NCBI GenBank assembly: GCA_023336205.1
Contig: JALQCR010000014.1
Span: 62,001-126,000, forward strand
Direction: 5' to 3'
DNA from: Pseudanabaena sp. Salubria-1
GTDB taxonomy: Bacteria; Cyanobacteriota; Cyanobacteriia; Pseudanabaenales; Pseudanabaenaceae
Length of the DNA stretch: 64,000 nucleotides
Under the pieces are notes generated by a model. That model saw nothing but the letters and a program-made list of their open reading frames with translations, was not told the DNA's origin and did not search any database. Of this stretch, positions 34,202 to 45,018 are shown in pieces. Each line of letters begins with the position of its first letter. Within the stretch, counting starts at the first letter, position 1. The translations under genes and the position numbers were made by a program.

Positions 34202-35860
34202 TTACTGACGCACAATGCGATTCTCAATTTTTACCTGCAAAGGCGACATAGCGGTGATATATTCTGCGATCGCATCCGATAGCAAATAACCAGTTTCTAA
34301 AAGATTTTCACCTTCCGCAAAGCTGCGATATCCATCACCACCAGAAGCAAGGAAGTTATTTGTTGCGACTCGATAAACGTCTTTGGGATTTAACAATTGG
34401 AACTTACCTGAAGTATCTTTTACTTCTACTTTCGTAACTCGCTTACCTGCGGGAAGTTTGCTACCCCAGACAAAGCGGATACCAGCTACTTGCGGAAATC
34501 GACCTTCCCCTTGCTCTGCCATACTCACACCACTCTCTAAAGCTTCTATTAACTGCTTGCCAGTTAACTCCACTCTTGTAATCGTATTACCGAAGGGCAG
34601 AGCTTCTAACACATGCCCCATCGTGATATCCCCTAAAGGGAAACCATTGCGAATGCCACCCGAATTAATTAGAACAACTTGTACTCGATCCACCTTTGTT
34701 TTTGCCAAGATCGCATCGGCAATCAAGTTACCTAAAGCTGTTTCGCTAGTTCGCAGTTTAACGCGATCGCCATCTAGCGCTACCAAAGATTTACCAATAA
34801 TCTTTTGACGCAATGCTTCAATTGGTGCGGCGTAGGCTTTGAGCTTATCGGCAAATTCTGGATTGGGCTTAATGCTAGCATCAAGGACATGGGGTTTTCC
34901 TGCCCAAGCAATCAACTTACCTGTGCGATCGAAACTCACTGATAAATCTCCTAAATATTTACCCCATTCCCAATCTGTTACAACTAGTACAGGTTCCTTG
35001 GTTCTATTCTTCTCAACCAATGGATAGGGATGATTAGCATTAGGAATATTGCCAACAGATGTATGGCTATGACCACCGATAATGATATCGATATCGGAGA
35101 CTTTTTGCGCTAATAATACATCATTGTCAAAGCCAATGTGGGTAAGAGCTACAATCTTATTAATTCCCTGTTGCTTAAGTGCAAGCACTGATTTGCGAGC
35201 TGCCGCGATCGGATCAGTAAATTTCACGCCATCGCCAACACTGGCTAATATTGCAGTGTCTGGAGTCGTCAAGCCAAATACCCCAATCTTTTCGCCTTTC
35301 ACATCGAGAACATGCCAAGGACGAACTTTGCCATAGAGAGGCGATTCGGGCGCGATGTCGATATTTGCAGAAATAATTGGGAACTTTGCCTTAGCGATGA
35401 AATCGGCAAGTACCTGCTGTCCGCGGTCGAATTCATGATTGCCAATTGTGCTTGCATCGTAGGCTAGAGCATTATAAAAATCTAGATCTGCTTGACCCAA
35501 ATATTGATTGAAATACAAAGTTCCCTGAAAAATATCCCCTGCATCCAATAACAACAGAGGCTCCTGATTAGTCTTGCTTTCGGCACGGATTTGCTCGATG
35601 AGCGTACGACGACGAGCAATTCCCCCCAGTAGGCGATCGCCAAATTTGACAGGTTCCAAATGCGCATGGTGATCGTTCGTATGCAAAATTCTTAGAGAAA
35701 AGCGACTTTCCTGTGCAACGACATTTAAGAATGCTGGTGAAACCACGATGAGAAAGGTAATCACGAAAGCTACAAATATCTGAAAAGACCGCTTAGTCTG
35801 GAGTTTCAGTTTTAAGTAATTGGCGATCGCTTTTAAACTATTATTCGCTTTCACAGTCAT
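34202..35860 (-). CDS. 5'-nucleotidase / UshA-type metallophosphoesterase, exported
   Basis: About 552 residues from ATG 35860; a GTG at 35875 is also possible. Signal-anchor at about 25-50 (FVAFVITFLIVVSPAFL). Metal-binding motifs: LHTNDHHAHLE, LLDAGDIFQGT, TIGNHEFDRG, ALTHIGFDND, IIGGHSHT. The C-terminal 5_nucleotid_C domain has SGGIRNGFPLGDITMG and NNFLASGGDGYRSF (substrate loop). The enzyme hydrolyses nucleotides or UDP-sugars in the periplasm. Confidence 0.9.
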   Translation of the reverse strand: MTVKANNSLKAIANYLKLKLQTKRSFQIFVAFVITFLIVVSPAFLNVVAQESRFSLRILHTNDHHAHLEPVKFGDRLLGGIARRRTLIEQIRAESKTNQEPLLLLDAGDIFQGTLYFNQYLGQADLDFYNALAYDASTIGNHEFDRGQQVLADFIAKAKFPIISANIDIAPESPLYGKVRPWHVLDVKGEKIGVFGLTTPDTAILASVGDGVKFTDPIAAARKSVLALKQQGINKIVALTHIGFDNDVLLAQKVSDIDIIIGGHSHTSVGNIPNANHPYPLVEKNRTKEPVLVVTDWEWGKYLGDLSVSFDRTGKLIAWAGKPHVLDASIKPNPEFADKLKAYAAPIEALRQKIIGKSLVALDGDRVKLRTSETALGNLIADAILAKTKVDRVQVVLINSGGIRNGFPLGDITMGHVLEALPFGNTITRVELTGKQLIEALESGVSMAEQGEGRFPQVAGIRFVWGSKLPAGKRVTKVEVKDTSGKFQLLNPKDVYRVATNNFLASGGDGYRSFAEGENLLETGYLLSDAIAEYITAMSPLQVKIENRIVRQ

Positions 35861-35978
35861 TACCCTCAAATTCACAGGTTTTTCTAGGCTATTTTAACGC
35901 TTAGTTTTAGTAATAGGGTAGTCCTAAAAAGGAAAGGATGTAGGAAAATATCCAGATAGTTGATACAAAGTAAAGTAA

Positions 35979-37236
35979 CTGAGATCTTGCACCATTCAAG
36001 AAAAGGGGTTGCAGAAAGAGCAGAAATGTGAAAAAAAGGGCGTAGTAGTAAATTAAATAACGAGCATGGAAAGCATCGTTAAGCACGCCCAAGGGCTAGT
36101 GTATAGTCTTCTGTGTTTGATGCCAAGTGTGTATCAAACAGCAAGTCTCAATGCAATACTAGGACTATTTCTCGAAGCACAAAGGCATCCTTATCCAGAA
36201 CATACACAGATAAAATCAGCGAGTGCACTCAGCCGATTTCTCAATCACTATAACTGGTCAACGAGAGCAGTAATTCGGTCAACACGGCAGGCTATTTTGG
36301 GACAAATCGCCAAGCATCGCCCATCGAAACAAGTGCCATTAAAGATACTGATAGACTTGACTACCCTAGAAAAAAGCGGCAAGTTTTTACATTTGAGCAA
36401 TCCCACCCAAAACGAACCAGACCCATGGGTGAGAATACTAAACGGAAAGCGAGGACTACATCTGGTTGTACTGTATCTGGTCTATGGAGAGTGGCGCGTA
36501 CCATGGAGTTTTAGAGTATGGCGCGGCAAAGGATACCCCAGTCCCTCTGACTTAGCTTGTAAGTTATTGGGGACAGTACCCAAGCAACTAACCCAAGGCA
36601 AGACTGTGATTGTCCTTGCTGATACTGAGTTTAGTACGGTGAAGTTTTTCAATACTGTCCGCGCCAAGACTTGGCGCATCGTTGTCGGTGTACGCAACAA
36701 TCGTAAACTTCAAGATGGCCGTACAGTCAAACAACTTTATCGTCATGGCAAACGTGGACAACAAATTTTGCTAGAAGGGCTAACTCAGCCTTTGACGATC
36801 TCTTGGTTTTGGCTCAAAAGAGCTGATAGTAAACGGGAGTTACGCTTTGTTGTCTCTTCTCATCCTTATTCTGGTGCTTATCTGGTGATGTTAGGTCGTA
36901 AGCGTTGGGCGATTGAGGGATTCTTCAAAACCATCAAACATCGCTTTGGTTTGCATTGTTTTGGGCAATCTACAAAACTTGGTGTTTATCGTTGGCTTAT
37001 CCTCTCTCTGCTTGCTTATCTTTTGGCCCATTGGATTGATCAATGGTCGAGTCCTCCTGTCTTGGACTGGAAAGCTACCTGTGATTTGACACTTTCCGTT
37101 TTATTTCCTTCTGTCCTTTGGTTGAAACTTCTTAGGTATCTCCAAATTAGTGCCGATATTGCTGCTCGTCATGGGTTTGAAATTATTCTCAAACCCATTC
37201 CTACTTAACTCTTTCAGGAATGGTGCAAGATCTCAG
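35979..37236 (+). mobile_element. IS4-superfamily insertion sequence inside IS1 copy C
   Basis: 1258 bp; perfect inverted ends CTGAGATCTTGCACCATTC; 4-bp target duplication GTAA (35975-35978 and 37237-37240). The 4-bp duplication and size suggest an ISH3- or IS701-like group rather than classical IS4. Confidence 0.92.
36066..37208 (+). CDS. IS4-superfamily transposase
   Basis: 380 residues. LKILIDLTTLEKSGKF (Asp), TVIVLADTEFSTVKF (Asp) and RKRWAIEGFFKTIKHRFG, matching the R-x3-E-x6-K signature. Intact frame. Confidence 0.9.
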   Translation: MESIVKHAQGLVYSLLCLMPSVYQTASLNAILGLFLEAQRHPYPEHTQIKSASALSRFLNHYNWSTRAVIRSTRQAILGQIAKHRPSKQVPLKILIDLTTLEKSGKFLHLSNPTQNEPDPWVRILNGKRGLHLVVLYLVYGEWRVPWSFRVWRGKGYPSPSDLACKLLGTVPKQLTQGKTVIVLADTEFSTVKFFNTVRAKTWRIVVGVRNNRKLQDGRTVKQLYRHGKRGQQILLEGLTQPLTISWFWLKRADSKRELRFVVSSHPYSGAYLVMLGRKRWAIEGFFKTIKHRFGLHCFGQSTKLGVYRWLILSLLAYLLAHWIDQWSSPPVLDWKATCDLTLSVLFPSVLWLKLLRYLQISADIAARHGFEIILKPIPT

Positions 37237-37239
37237 GTA

Positions 37240-37989
37240 ATGTCAGAAGCAAGGCCATCCTGTCCATCCTGCCAGTCCGTATCCGTTGTAAAAAACGGCA
37301 GTACACGACATGGAAAACAAAATTATAAATGTCGGGACTGTGGTCGTCAATTTGTAGAAAATCCACAGTGGCAGAGAGTTTCAGAGCGTACCCAAGACAC
37401 TTATGACCTTCTTGAGAAACTACTACTAGAAAAAATCCCACTAGCTGGAATTGCCAGAGTCCTCAAGGTGTCAGAGAGATGGTTGCAAAGTTACGTCAAT
37501 CATAAATATGAAAACGTTCCTCAGCAGGTGGAGGTAGAACCAAAACCAAAACGCCGTTTGACCATACAGATGGATGAATTGTGGTCTTTTGTGGACGACA
37601 AAGGCAATAAACAGTGGGTATGGCTTGCCATTGATGCCGAGACTCGTGAAATTGTCGGTTGTTATATAGGCGATCGCACTGGTGAATCAGCTCAGAAGTT
37701 ATGGGAATCGTTGCCTAGCGTCTATCGCCAATGTGCGGTTATTTATACTGACTTCTATTCGTCTTATCCAGTTGTCCTGCCCAGCAAACGTCATAGGGCT
37801 GTCGGGAAAGAAACGGGAAAGACCAACTATATTGAGAGATTCAACTGTACGTTACGTCAACGAGTATCAAGACTAGTTAGAAAGACCTTATCTTTTTCTA
37901 AGAAATTGGAAAATCACATTGGAGCCATTTGGAATTTTATTCATCATTACAACGATTCTTTACCTCCGTGTGCGTCCTTTCCTTTTTAG
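37240..37989 (+). CDS. IS1-family transposase (copy C)
   Basis: Same 249-residue protein as copies A and B. Its ATG overlaps the right GTAA duplication of the inserted element, so the insertion took only the leader and promoter. A longer frame from 37150 through the inserted IS is an artefact. Confidence 0.9.
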   Translation: MSEARPSCPSCQSVSVVKNGSTRHGKQNYKCRDCGRQFVENPQWQRVSERTQDTYDLLEKLLLEKIPLAGIARVLKVSERWLQSYVNHKYENVPQQVEVEPKPKRRLTIQMDELWSFVDDKGNKQWVWLAIDAETREIVGCYIGDRTGESAQKLWESLPSVYRQCAVIYTDFYSSYPVVLPSKRHRAVGKETGKTNYIERFNCTLRQRVSRLVRKTLSFSKKLENHIGAIWNFIHHYNDSLPPCASFPF

Positions 37990-38041
37990 GACTACCAGTA
38001 ATAGTTCACTTGCTCAATTGATTGTCACATTTGCGATCAAC

Positions 38042-38076
38042 AAACAAAAAAGCGGCACGAAGTGCCGCTTTTTTGT

Positions 38077-38078
<2 letters not shown>
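38042..38078. terminator. Hairpin terminator of dapL
   Basis: 17-bp arms AAACAAAAAAGCGGCAC, loop GAA, T-tract on the exit side; overlaps the dapL stop codon by two bases. Confidence 0.85.
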
Positions 38079-39309
<1,231 letters not shown>

Positions 39310-39367
39310 GATGGATGAGTTAATCTTTTTTGATTTTTGTATAGTTTTATATTATGCCTTTATGAAG

Positions 39368-39424
39368 ATACTAATACAAAACCCATTGCGGGGCTTTGCC
39401 CCGCAATGGGTTTTGTATTAGTAT
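39368..39424. repeat. 27-bp-arm perfect palindrome overlapping a stop codon
   Basis: Left arm ATACTAATACAAAACCCATT then GCGGGGC, loop TTT. The end of the glycosyltransferase gene (codon for Tyr and stop) is inside the right arm. Confidence 0.87.
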
Positions 39425-40569
39425 TTGTGGCGAGATTGATCGCACCAAGCCTGTTCTACAAACTCCAAAAACTCTGCCTGAAATCTCTCCGTTGAGAAAC
39501 GCATCGCATTTTCGTGACAAGTCATAGGTAAGATGCGATCGCTATTCTCTTCAAACTCAAGCACAGCTTCACGAATACCCGCCACTGTCTGTTCTGCAAA
39601 AAATACACCCGTAGGGCGATCGCCATCTAAGCCCCGCACTGATTCACTCACACCACCCCGACCATAGGCAATTACTGGCGTACCGCAGGCTTGAGCTTCT
39701 ACAGGCGTAATCCCAAAATCCTCCTCAGAAGCAAATACAAAGGCTTTAGCATTTTGCATATATCCGCGCAACAAATCTGGTTCTAAATGCCCAAGAAACT
39801 TGATGTTACGGCTTGCTTTAGTGCGAATTCTTGCCATCTGCTCCCCATCACCAATCACAATTAATTGGCGATCGCCCATTTGCGAAAATGCTTCCACAAT
39901 TAGATCAATTCGTTTATAGGGAACCAACCGTGACGCAGTGAGATAGAAGTCCTGCTTTTGTTCGCACAATGTATAATTTTGTAGATCTACAGGTGGATAA
40001 ATTACTTCTGCCGATCGCCGATAGACTTTTTGAATTCGACGAGCAATAAATTTGGAATTAGCAATGAATAGATCAACACCGTTTGCCGTGCGCGTATCCC
40101 AAATTCTGATCTGATGCAAAATCCATCTAGCAATCCAGCTTTTAATCCCCCGTTCTAAATTTGACTCTTTTAAATATTGATGTTGCAAATCCCAAGCATA
40201 GCGAATTGGCGAATGCACATAGGAAATATGTAATTGATGCGGTGCTGTTAGAACTCCTTTGGCTACAGCATGGGAACTAGAAATAATGAGGTCATAGGCG
40301 GACAAATCTAGCTGCTCGATCGCTAAAGGCATAAGTAACAAATATTGCCGAAACTTCGTTTTTGCAAAGGGGAGATTTTGAATAAAAGTAGTTATAACTT
40401 TTTTGTTTTGAATGAATCCCCGTTGAGAATCATCAAGAAAATCTACAACTGCAAATAGATCAGCCTGAGGAAATATATTTAAAATTTGCTCAACCACTCG
40501 CTCTGAACCTGCGTAGTTCACAAACCATTCATGCACGATCGCAATCTTGAGATTTTTGAGTTTTGACAT
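39418..40569 (-). CDS. GT4-family glycosyltransferase
   Basis: 383 residues from ATG 40569 (MSKLKNLKIAIVHEWFVN); longer in-frame starts would overlap the divergent thioredoxin-like gene. GT-B fold: N-terminal GSERVVEQIL, then FYLTASRLVPYKRIDLIVEAF, FLGHLEPDLLRGYMQNAKAF and the EX7E motif EEDFGITPVEAQACGTPVIAYGRGG. Likely transfers a sugar in cell-surface polysaccharide or glycolipid synthesis; the donor and acceptor are unknown. Confidence 0.88.
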   Translation of the reverse strand: MSKLKNLKIAIVHEWFVNYAGSERVVEQILNIFPQADLFAVVDFLDDSQRGFIQNKKVITTFIQNLPFAKTKFRQYLLLMPLAIEQLDLSAYDLIISSSHAVAKGVLTAPHQLHISYVHSPIRYAWDLQHQYLKESNLERGIKSWIARWILHQIRIWDTRTANGVDLFIANSKFIARRIQKVYRRSAEVIYPPVDLQNYTLCEQKQDFYLTASRLVPYKRIDLIVEAFSQMGDRQLIVIGDGEQMARIRTKASRNIKFLGHLEPDLLRGYMQNAKAFVFASEEDFGITPVEAQACGTPVIAYGRGGVSESVRGLDGDRPTGVFFAEQTVAGIREAVLEFEENSDRILPMTCHENAMRFSTERFQAEFLEFVEQAWCDQSRHKY

Positions 40570-40659
40570 AATTAATTTCTTTGGGAAGGTGAGCATTGCC
40601 CGCTCTAATTTAGTGTCAATAATTATGGTTAAAATAGCAACGTTGAACTCACCTGATTT

Positions 40660-41097
40660 ATGAAGTTTCGCCAAACTGCTTCTACATTAGCCTCCGTGGG
40701 GCTAGCGATCGCTAGTATCACAGGTCTTTCTGCTGTTACACTTTCTCCGCAATTGACTGAGACTGCGATCGCCCAAGAAGCAGCTCCCACGGTGACAACA
40801 ACATCAGGAGTCAATGAGATCGCCTTAGCCAAGCATTTGCGCAAAATCGGAGCAAAGCTATATACTGCCTATTGGTGTCCTCATTGCCATAGCCAAAAAC
40901 AACGTTTTGGTAAAGAGGCTGTAAAACACTTAGAAGTAGTTGAATGCGATCAGCGCGGTGTCAATCCTCAAACCCAACTTTGCCGCGCCAAGAGAGTGCG
41001 AGCTTTTCCTACATGGGAGATTAACGGCAAACTCTATCCAGGAGATCGATCCCTAGAGAGTATTGCTAACTTTTCCAAATATCGTGGCGACTTGTAA
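40660..41097 (+). CDS. Exported thioredoxin-like protein (VKOR-associated type)
   Basis: 145 residues. Signal peptide with an ...TETAIAQEA cleavage region (about residue 39). The domain shows TAYWCPHCHSQKQRFG (CPHC redox site), VECDQRGVNPQTQLC (extra Cys pair), FPTWEINGKLYPG (cis-Pro) and SLESIANFSKY. It matches the small thioredoxin domain fused to VKOR in other cyanobacteria, here as a separate protein. Lumenal or periplasmic disulfide chemistry is expected. Confidence 0.85.
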   Translation: MKFRQTASTLASVGLAIASITGLSAVTLSPQLTETAIAQEAAPTVTTTSGVNEIALAKHLRKIGAKLYTAYWCPHCHSQKQRFGKEAVKHLEVVECDQRGVNPQTQLCRAKRVRAFPTWEINGKLYPGDRSLESIANFSKYRGDL

Positions 41098-41099
41098 GT

Positions 41100-41146
41100 C
41101 CCAAAGATTGAGAGACGGCGCGAAGCGCCGTCTCTCAATCTTTGGG
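41100..41146. terminator. 22-bp-arm perfect hairpin
   Basis: Left arm CCCAAAGATTGAGAGACGGC with GC, loop GAA; directly after the thioredoxin-like gene. Confidence 0.8.
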
Positions 41147-41374
41147 GTTGCATGATAGGGCTTTACATGCATTAATTGAGTCCAATGCACTAAAGAACTA
41201 AATTTGCAACTAGTAGTTTCGGGAAACTTGTTAGTGTAGTTACCGTCCTACTAAAAAATAGTAATTTTCTGCATAAACATTGTATATAGGTTAAGAAGGT
41301 ATTTAATAAGCCCTTGATTTTGTGCTTATTGATCTTCCAGTTTCTTTTGATTACCGCGAACCTTGCAGGCTAAT

Positions 41375-44086
41375 ATGTCTACTCTTGTCATTGTCGAATC
41401 GCCCACGAAGGCACGCACCATTCGGAATTTTTTGCCTGCTGGATATCGAGTAGAGGCATCAATGGGGCATGTGCGCGATTTGCCACAATCAGCTAGTGAT
41501 ATTCCTGCCGATCTCAAAGGTACGGAGTGGGCAAAGCTCGGCGTAAATGTTGATGCTGACTTTGAGCCGCTATACATCGTGCCAGACGACAAAAAAAAGA
41601 TAGTCCGCGAACTTAAGTCAGCGCTAAAAGGTGTCAAAGAGCTAATCCTAGCGACTGACGAAGACCGAGAAGGTGAAAGTATTTCTTGGCACTTATTACA
41701 AATCTTGCAGCCGAAAGTGCCGATTAAACGCATGGTCTTTCATGAGATCACCTCTGAGGCGATCAAAGCGGCGCTAAAAGATTGCCGCCAGATCGACGAT
41801 CGCTTAGTCCATGCCCAAGAAACCCGCCGTATTCTCGATCGCCTTGTGGGTTATACCCTCTCACCTTTGCTCTGGAAAAAAATTGCATGGGGCTTGTCAG
41901 CGGGACGAGTCCAGTCCGTAGCTGTGCGTGTAATCGTCAACCGTGAACGCGAACGCCGCGCTTTTAAATCAGGTAGTTATTGGGACTTGAAAGCAAATCT
42001 ATTTGCGCCAAAACAAGAATTTCCTGTGCAACTAGTCTCAGTTGGCGGTGTCAATGTTGCCACGGGTAAAGATTTCGATGAAGCGACTGGCAACATTGCC
42101 AAAGGGCGCAAAGTTTTATTGTTGGATGAAGCGGCGGCGATCGCACTGCAACAGAAACTAAATGGCAAAGTCTGGTCGGTGAGCAATCTGGATGAACGAC
42201 CCACTACTCGTAAGCCTTCACCCCCATTTACCACATCAACATTGCAACAAGAAGCTAACCGCAAACTGCGCCTATCGGCAAGGGATTCGATGCGTGTAGC
42301 TCAAGCTTTGTACGAACAAGGCTTCATTACCTATATGCGTACTGACTCGGTGCATCTGTCTCAACAGGCGATCACAGCAGCGCGTCAATGCGTGACTAGC
42401 ATGTATGGCAATAACTTCTTGAGCAAAGAGCCCCGCCAATATGTGACCAAATCCAAGGGCGCACAGGAAGCCCACGAAGCAATTCGTCCCGCAGGCGCAA
42501 CTTTCCGCACTCCGCAAGAGACAGGACTGTCAGGTCGTGAGCTAGCCCTCTATGACCTGATTTGGAAGCGTACCGTTGCCTCACAGATGGAGGATGCACG
42601 CCTGACGATGCTTAGTGTGCAATTGACCGTTGAGGATGCTTTATTCCGCGCATCGGGTAAGCGGATTGATTTCGCAGGATTTTTCCGCGCTTATGTTGAA
42701 GGCTCCGATGATCCCGATGCAGCACTAGAAGAAAAAGAGGTAATGTTACCACCGCTCAAAGTTGGGGATCATCCAGTCTGTCGTGAATTAAATACGGTCG
42801 GACATGAAACTCAACCACCTGCAAGATTTACCGAAGCTGCCCTTGTGAAGATGCTCGAAAGTGAAGGCATTGGTCGCCCCAGTACCTACGCCAGCATTAT
42901 TGGCACGATCTGCGATCGTGGCTATGTGCAGCTTGTAAATAACGCTTTAATTCCCAGCTTTACTGCCTTTGCCGTCACCAGTTTACTAGAGGAGCATTTC
43001 CCAAATCTCGTCGATCCTAGTTTCACTTCCAAAATGGAACAAACCCTTGATGACATTTCTATGGGTACGGTGGAGTGGCTTCCCTACCTCAAGAAGTTCT
43101 ATTCAGGAGAGCAGGGATTGAGCGGACAGGTGAAGTCTCGCGACAGCTTAATTGATGGCGAATCAGCAAGAACGGTGCGTCTGGAAGGTTTAGATGATGA
43201 TGTCAAGGTTAAAATCGGTAAGTTCGGTGCATATATCCAAGTTGGAGAAGGAGATCGCACGGTTAATTCCTCCATCCCTCAAAACTTAACTCCCTCCGAT
43301 CTAGTTCCTGAAAAGATTGAACTTCTGCTCAAACAGAAGCTCGAAGGGCCAGATCAAGTTGGTATCCATCCAGAACTGAATGAGCCAATCTTCATGATGA
43401 TGGGTCAATACGGCCCCTATGTGCAGCTTGGTCAAGCCACAGATGCTGTGCCTAAACCTAAACGTGCTTCATTGCCCAAGGGAATGCAGCCAGAAAATGT
43501 CACCGTCGATATTGCTGTCAAGTTACTAGCTTTGCCTAGAACCTTAGGCGCACATCCTGAAACTGGTAATCGTGTTTTTGTGAATACGGGTAGATTTGGG
43601 CCCTATGTTTGTCATACCAAAGGGAACGGCGACAAGGACGACAATCGATCGCTAAAGTCCACTGATGATCCCTACACGATCACCTTTGAACGCGGTTTAG
43701 AATTGCTTGCCCAGCCCAAAACCCTACGCGGAGCCTCCGCAGCCAAGGTTTTGAAATCTCTCGGTCAACATCCTGATGATAATGATGCGATTGAGATTCT
43801 CGATGGCAAGTATGGTGCATATGTGAAGCATGGCAAGGTGAATGTGTCACTAACTAAGGAGCAGACTGTCGAAGGGCTAACCTTAGAAGATGCTCTATCA
43901 ATGTTAGCTAGCAAATCTGGCAAAAGTACTAGTAAGCGCACTAAGTCTGCTTCTAGCGAAACCAAGAAAACCACCACAAAAAAGACCACTACAAAATCCA
44001 CCGCTACTAAGGCAACAACAACAAAAACTGCCGCGAAAACGACTAAAAAAACGACAACTACCAAAAAGGCTACTGCAACGAAATAA
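41375..44086 (+). CDS. topA: DNA topoisomerase I (type IA)
   Basis: 903 residues from ATG 41375 (AGG six bases upstream; a TTG at 41363 is less likely). TOPRIM VIVESPTKARTI, ILATDEDREGE; catalytic Tyr in GFITYMRTDSVHLS; KSKGAQEAHEAIRP; LVKMLESEGIGRPSTYASII. C-terminal repeats of the cyanobacterial type (GKFGAYIQVGEG, GQYGPYVQLG, GRFGPYVC, GKYGAYVKHG) are followed by a tail of about 50 Lys/Thr/Ala residues. It relaxes negative supercoils. Confidence 0.96.
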   Translation: MSTLVIVESPTKARTIRNFLPAGYRVEASMGHVRDLPQSASDIPADLKGTEWAKLGVNVDADFEPLYIVPDDKKKIVRELKSALKGVKELILATDEDREGESISWHLLQILQPKVPIKRMVFHEITSEAIKAALKDCRQIDDRLVHAQETRRILDRLVGYTLSPLLWKKIAWGLSAGRVQSVAVRVIVNRERERRAFKSGSYWDLKANLFAPKQEFPVQLVSVGGVNVATGKDFDEATGNIAKGRKVLLLDEAAAIALQQKLNGKVWSVSNLDERPTTRKPSPPFTTSTLQQEANRKLRLSARDSMRVAQALYEQGFITYMRTDSVHLSQQAITAARQCVTSMYGNNFLSKEPRQYVTKSKGAQEAHEAIRPAGATFRTPQETGLSGRELALYDLIWKRTVASQMEDARLTMLSVQLTVEDALFRASGKRIDFAGFFRAYVEGSDDPDAALEEKEVMLPPLKVGDHPVCRELNTVGHETQPPARFTEAALVKMLESEGIGRPSTYASIIGTICDRGYVQLVNNALIPSFTAFAVTSLLEEHFPNLVDPSFTSKMEQTLDDISMGTVEWLPYLKKFYSGEQGLSGQVKSRDSLIDGESARTVRLEGLDDDVKVKIGKFGAYIQVGEGDRTVNSSIPQNLTPSDLVPEKIELLLKQKLEGPDQVGIHPELNEPIFMMMGQYGPYVQLGQATDAVPKPKRASLPKGMQPENVTVDIAVKLLALPRTLGAHPETGNRVFVNTGRFGPYVCHTKGNGDKDDNRSLKSTDDPYTITFERGLELLAQPKTLRGASAAKVLKSLGQHPDDNDAIEILDGKYGAYVKHGKVNVSLTKEQTVEGLTLEDALSMLASKSGKSTSKRTKSASSETKKTTTKKTTTKSTATKATTTKTAAKTTKKTTTTKKATATK

Positions 44087-44133
44087 ATCCAAAGTACGAT
44101 TCGCCCGCGTAGCGGGCGAATCGTACTTTGGAT
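44087..44133. terminator. 22-bp-arm perfect hairpin between convergent topA and VWA genes
   Basis: Left arm ATCCAAAGTACGATTCGCCC with GC, loop GTA; begins at the base after the topA stop codon. Confidence 0.85.
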
Positions 44134-44140
44134 CTGGGCT

Positions 44141-44914
44141 TTATGTGCCAAAGCCTCCTAAAGAATTAAAATTAGCCGCACTCTGACTCACACGCATCGC
44201 CGACTGCGAGAATACCTGAAAAGCCTTCCGAATTTCGCCATCACTATTTGCAGGTGTGAGAATCCATTCATCACGGATACCCATATCCTGAAATACTTTC
44301 CGAAAATCCGTAGAGCCATCATCAATACCCATTGCCGCAATAATGTGATTTTCCATTCGCAACATGTCCTTTGCGATCGCAGCCACATCCTTTGCCCCGT
44401 GACGCATCGAGTGACAATCATCACCATCAGTAATAATCAGCGTCACCGTCCGCACTGGCACACCATTATCAGAGAATTCCTGAGATTTAGCCAATACGGT
44501 TCCCAATAGCACCACCGTTTGATCGTAAAGTGGTGTGCCTTGATTGGGCGTGTAATTTTTTGTATCCATTCTTATTGCCTGTGCGATCGGGCAATAGGGA
44601 TAAAGAACAGTGCCATTAAGATAGCGATTGTGAATGAGGATATTATCCTGTTGCTGTGAAGAGGTGAGTGCATCCAGTACTGAGTTATGTCCCCCGCGCA
44701 CAGCCTGAGCATTTCCTGAGTACTGGATCGAGCCAGAGTCATCGGGCATAATCGTCACAAGTACAACTTCACTGGACATCACATCATCAACGTGGATACC
44801 AAGTCCAGCTTGGATTTGTGCGCCAAGGTCATAAACTGTGAGTGCCTGCAAAGATTCATTGGAAAGGGTTCCATCATCTGAAGCAGATTGGAAGAGGTCG
44901 TTAATGTTGGTCAT
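44141..44914 (-). CDS. VWA-domain protein
   Basis: 257 residues. A von Willebrand A-like fold: LVTIMPDDSGSIQY gives a DxSxS MIDAS-like site (about 57-61), GTPLYDQTVVLL the Thr of MIDAS, and LIITDGDDCHS the third metal site. No signal peptide. The first 45 residues are helical (LFQSASDDGTLSNESLQALT). It is the last minus-strand gene of the island and could be the VWA partner of the PP2C/kinase genes 4-7 kb upstream, an inference from gene content. Confidence 0.8.
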   Translation of the reverse strand: MTNINDLFQSASDDGTLSNESLQALTVYDLGAQIQAGLGIHVDDVMSSEVVLVTIMPDDSGSIQYSGNAQAVRGGHNSVLDALTSSQQQDNILIHNRYLNGTVLYPYCPIAQAIRMDTKNYTPNQGTPLYDQTVVLLGTVLAKSQEFSDNGVPVRTVTLIITDGDDCHSMRHGAKDVAAIAKDMLRMENHIIAAMGIDDGSTDFRKVFQDMGIRDEWILTPANSDGEIRKAFQVFSQSAMRVSQSAANFNSLGGFGT

Positions 44915-44939
44915 GGTGATTGGTGAGAGGTAAATGAAT

Positions 44940-44978
44940 AATTACGAATTACGAATTACGAATTATCAATTCGTAATT
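44940..44978. repeat. Heptamer-type short tandem repeat, left copy bracketing the island
   Basis: Three units of AATTACG followed by a mirror segment TCAATTCGTAATT. Its reverse complement matches 52107-52145 at 38 of 39 positions. Confidence 0.85.
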
Positions 44979-45018
44979 CATTTATTGACGATTAGGGAGA
45001 TTTCCCCTTTTTCCTTGT

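Larger units (their letters stand above)
35917..37996 (+). mobile_element. IS1-family insertion sequence, copy C (split by an IS4-like element)
   Basis: 8-bp target duplication AGTAATAG (35909-35916 and 37997-38004). With the 1258-bp inserted element and its 4-bp duplication removed, its length is exactly 818 bp, matching copies A and B. Confidence 0.94.

Noticed and set aside
37150..37239. N-terminal extension of IS1 copy C transposase through the inserted IS
   Set aside because: It reads through the end of the IS4-like element; the native ATG is at 37240 and the other copies support it.
43765..44151. Long antisense frame over the Lys/Thr-rich end of topA
   Set aside because: Produced by the low-complexity AAA/ACA codon bias; encodes a Val/Phe-rich shadow without any gene signal.
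44141..44914. Calling the VWA protein TerY
   Set aside because: Its MIDAS region (DDSGS) and N-terminus do not clearly match TerY, and it is about 7 kb from PP2C; only the general triad analogy is kept.
44940..44978. CRISPR-like array from repeated AATTACG units
   Set aside because: Units are contiguous heptamers without spacers and no cas genes are nearby.
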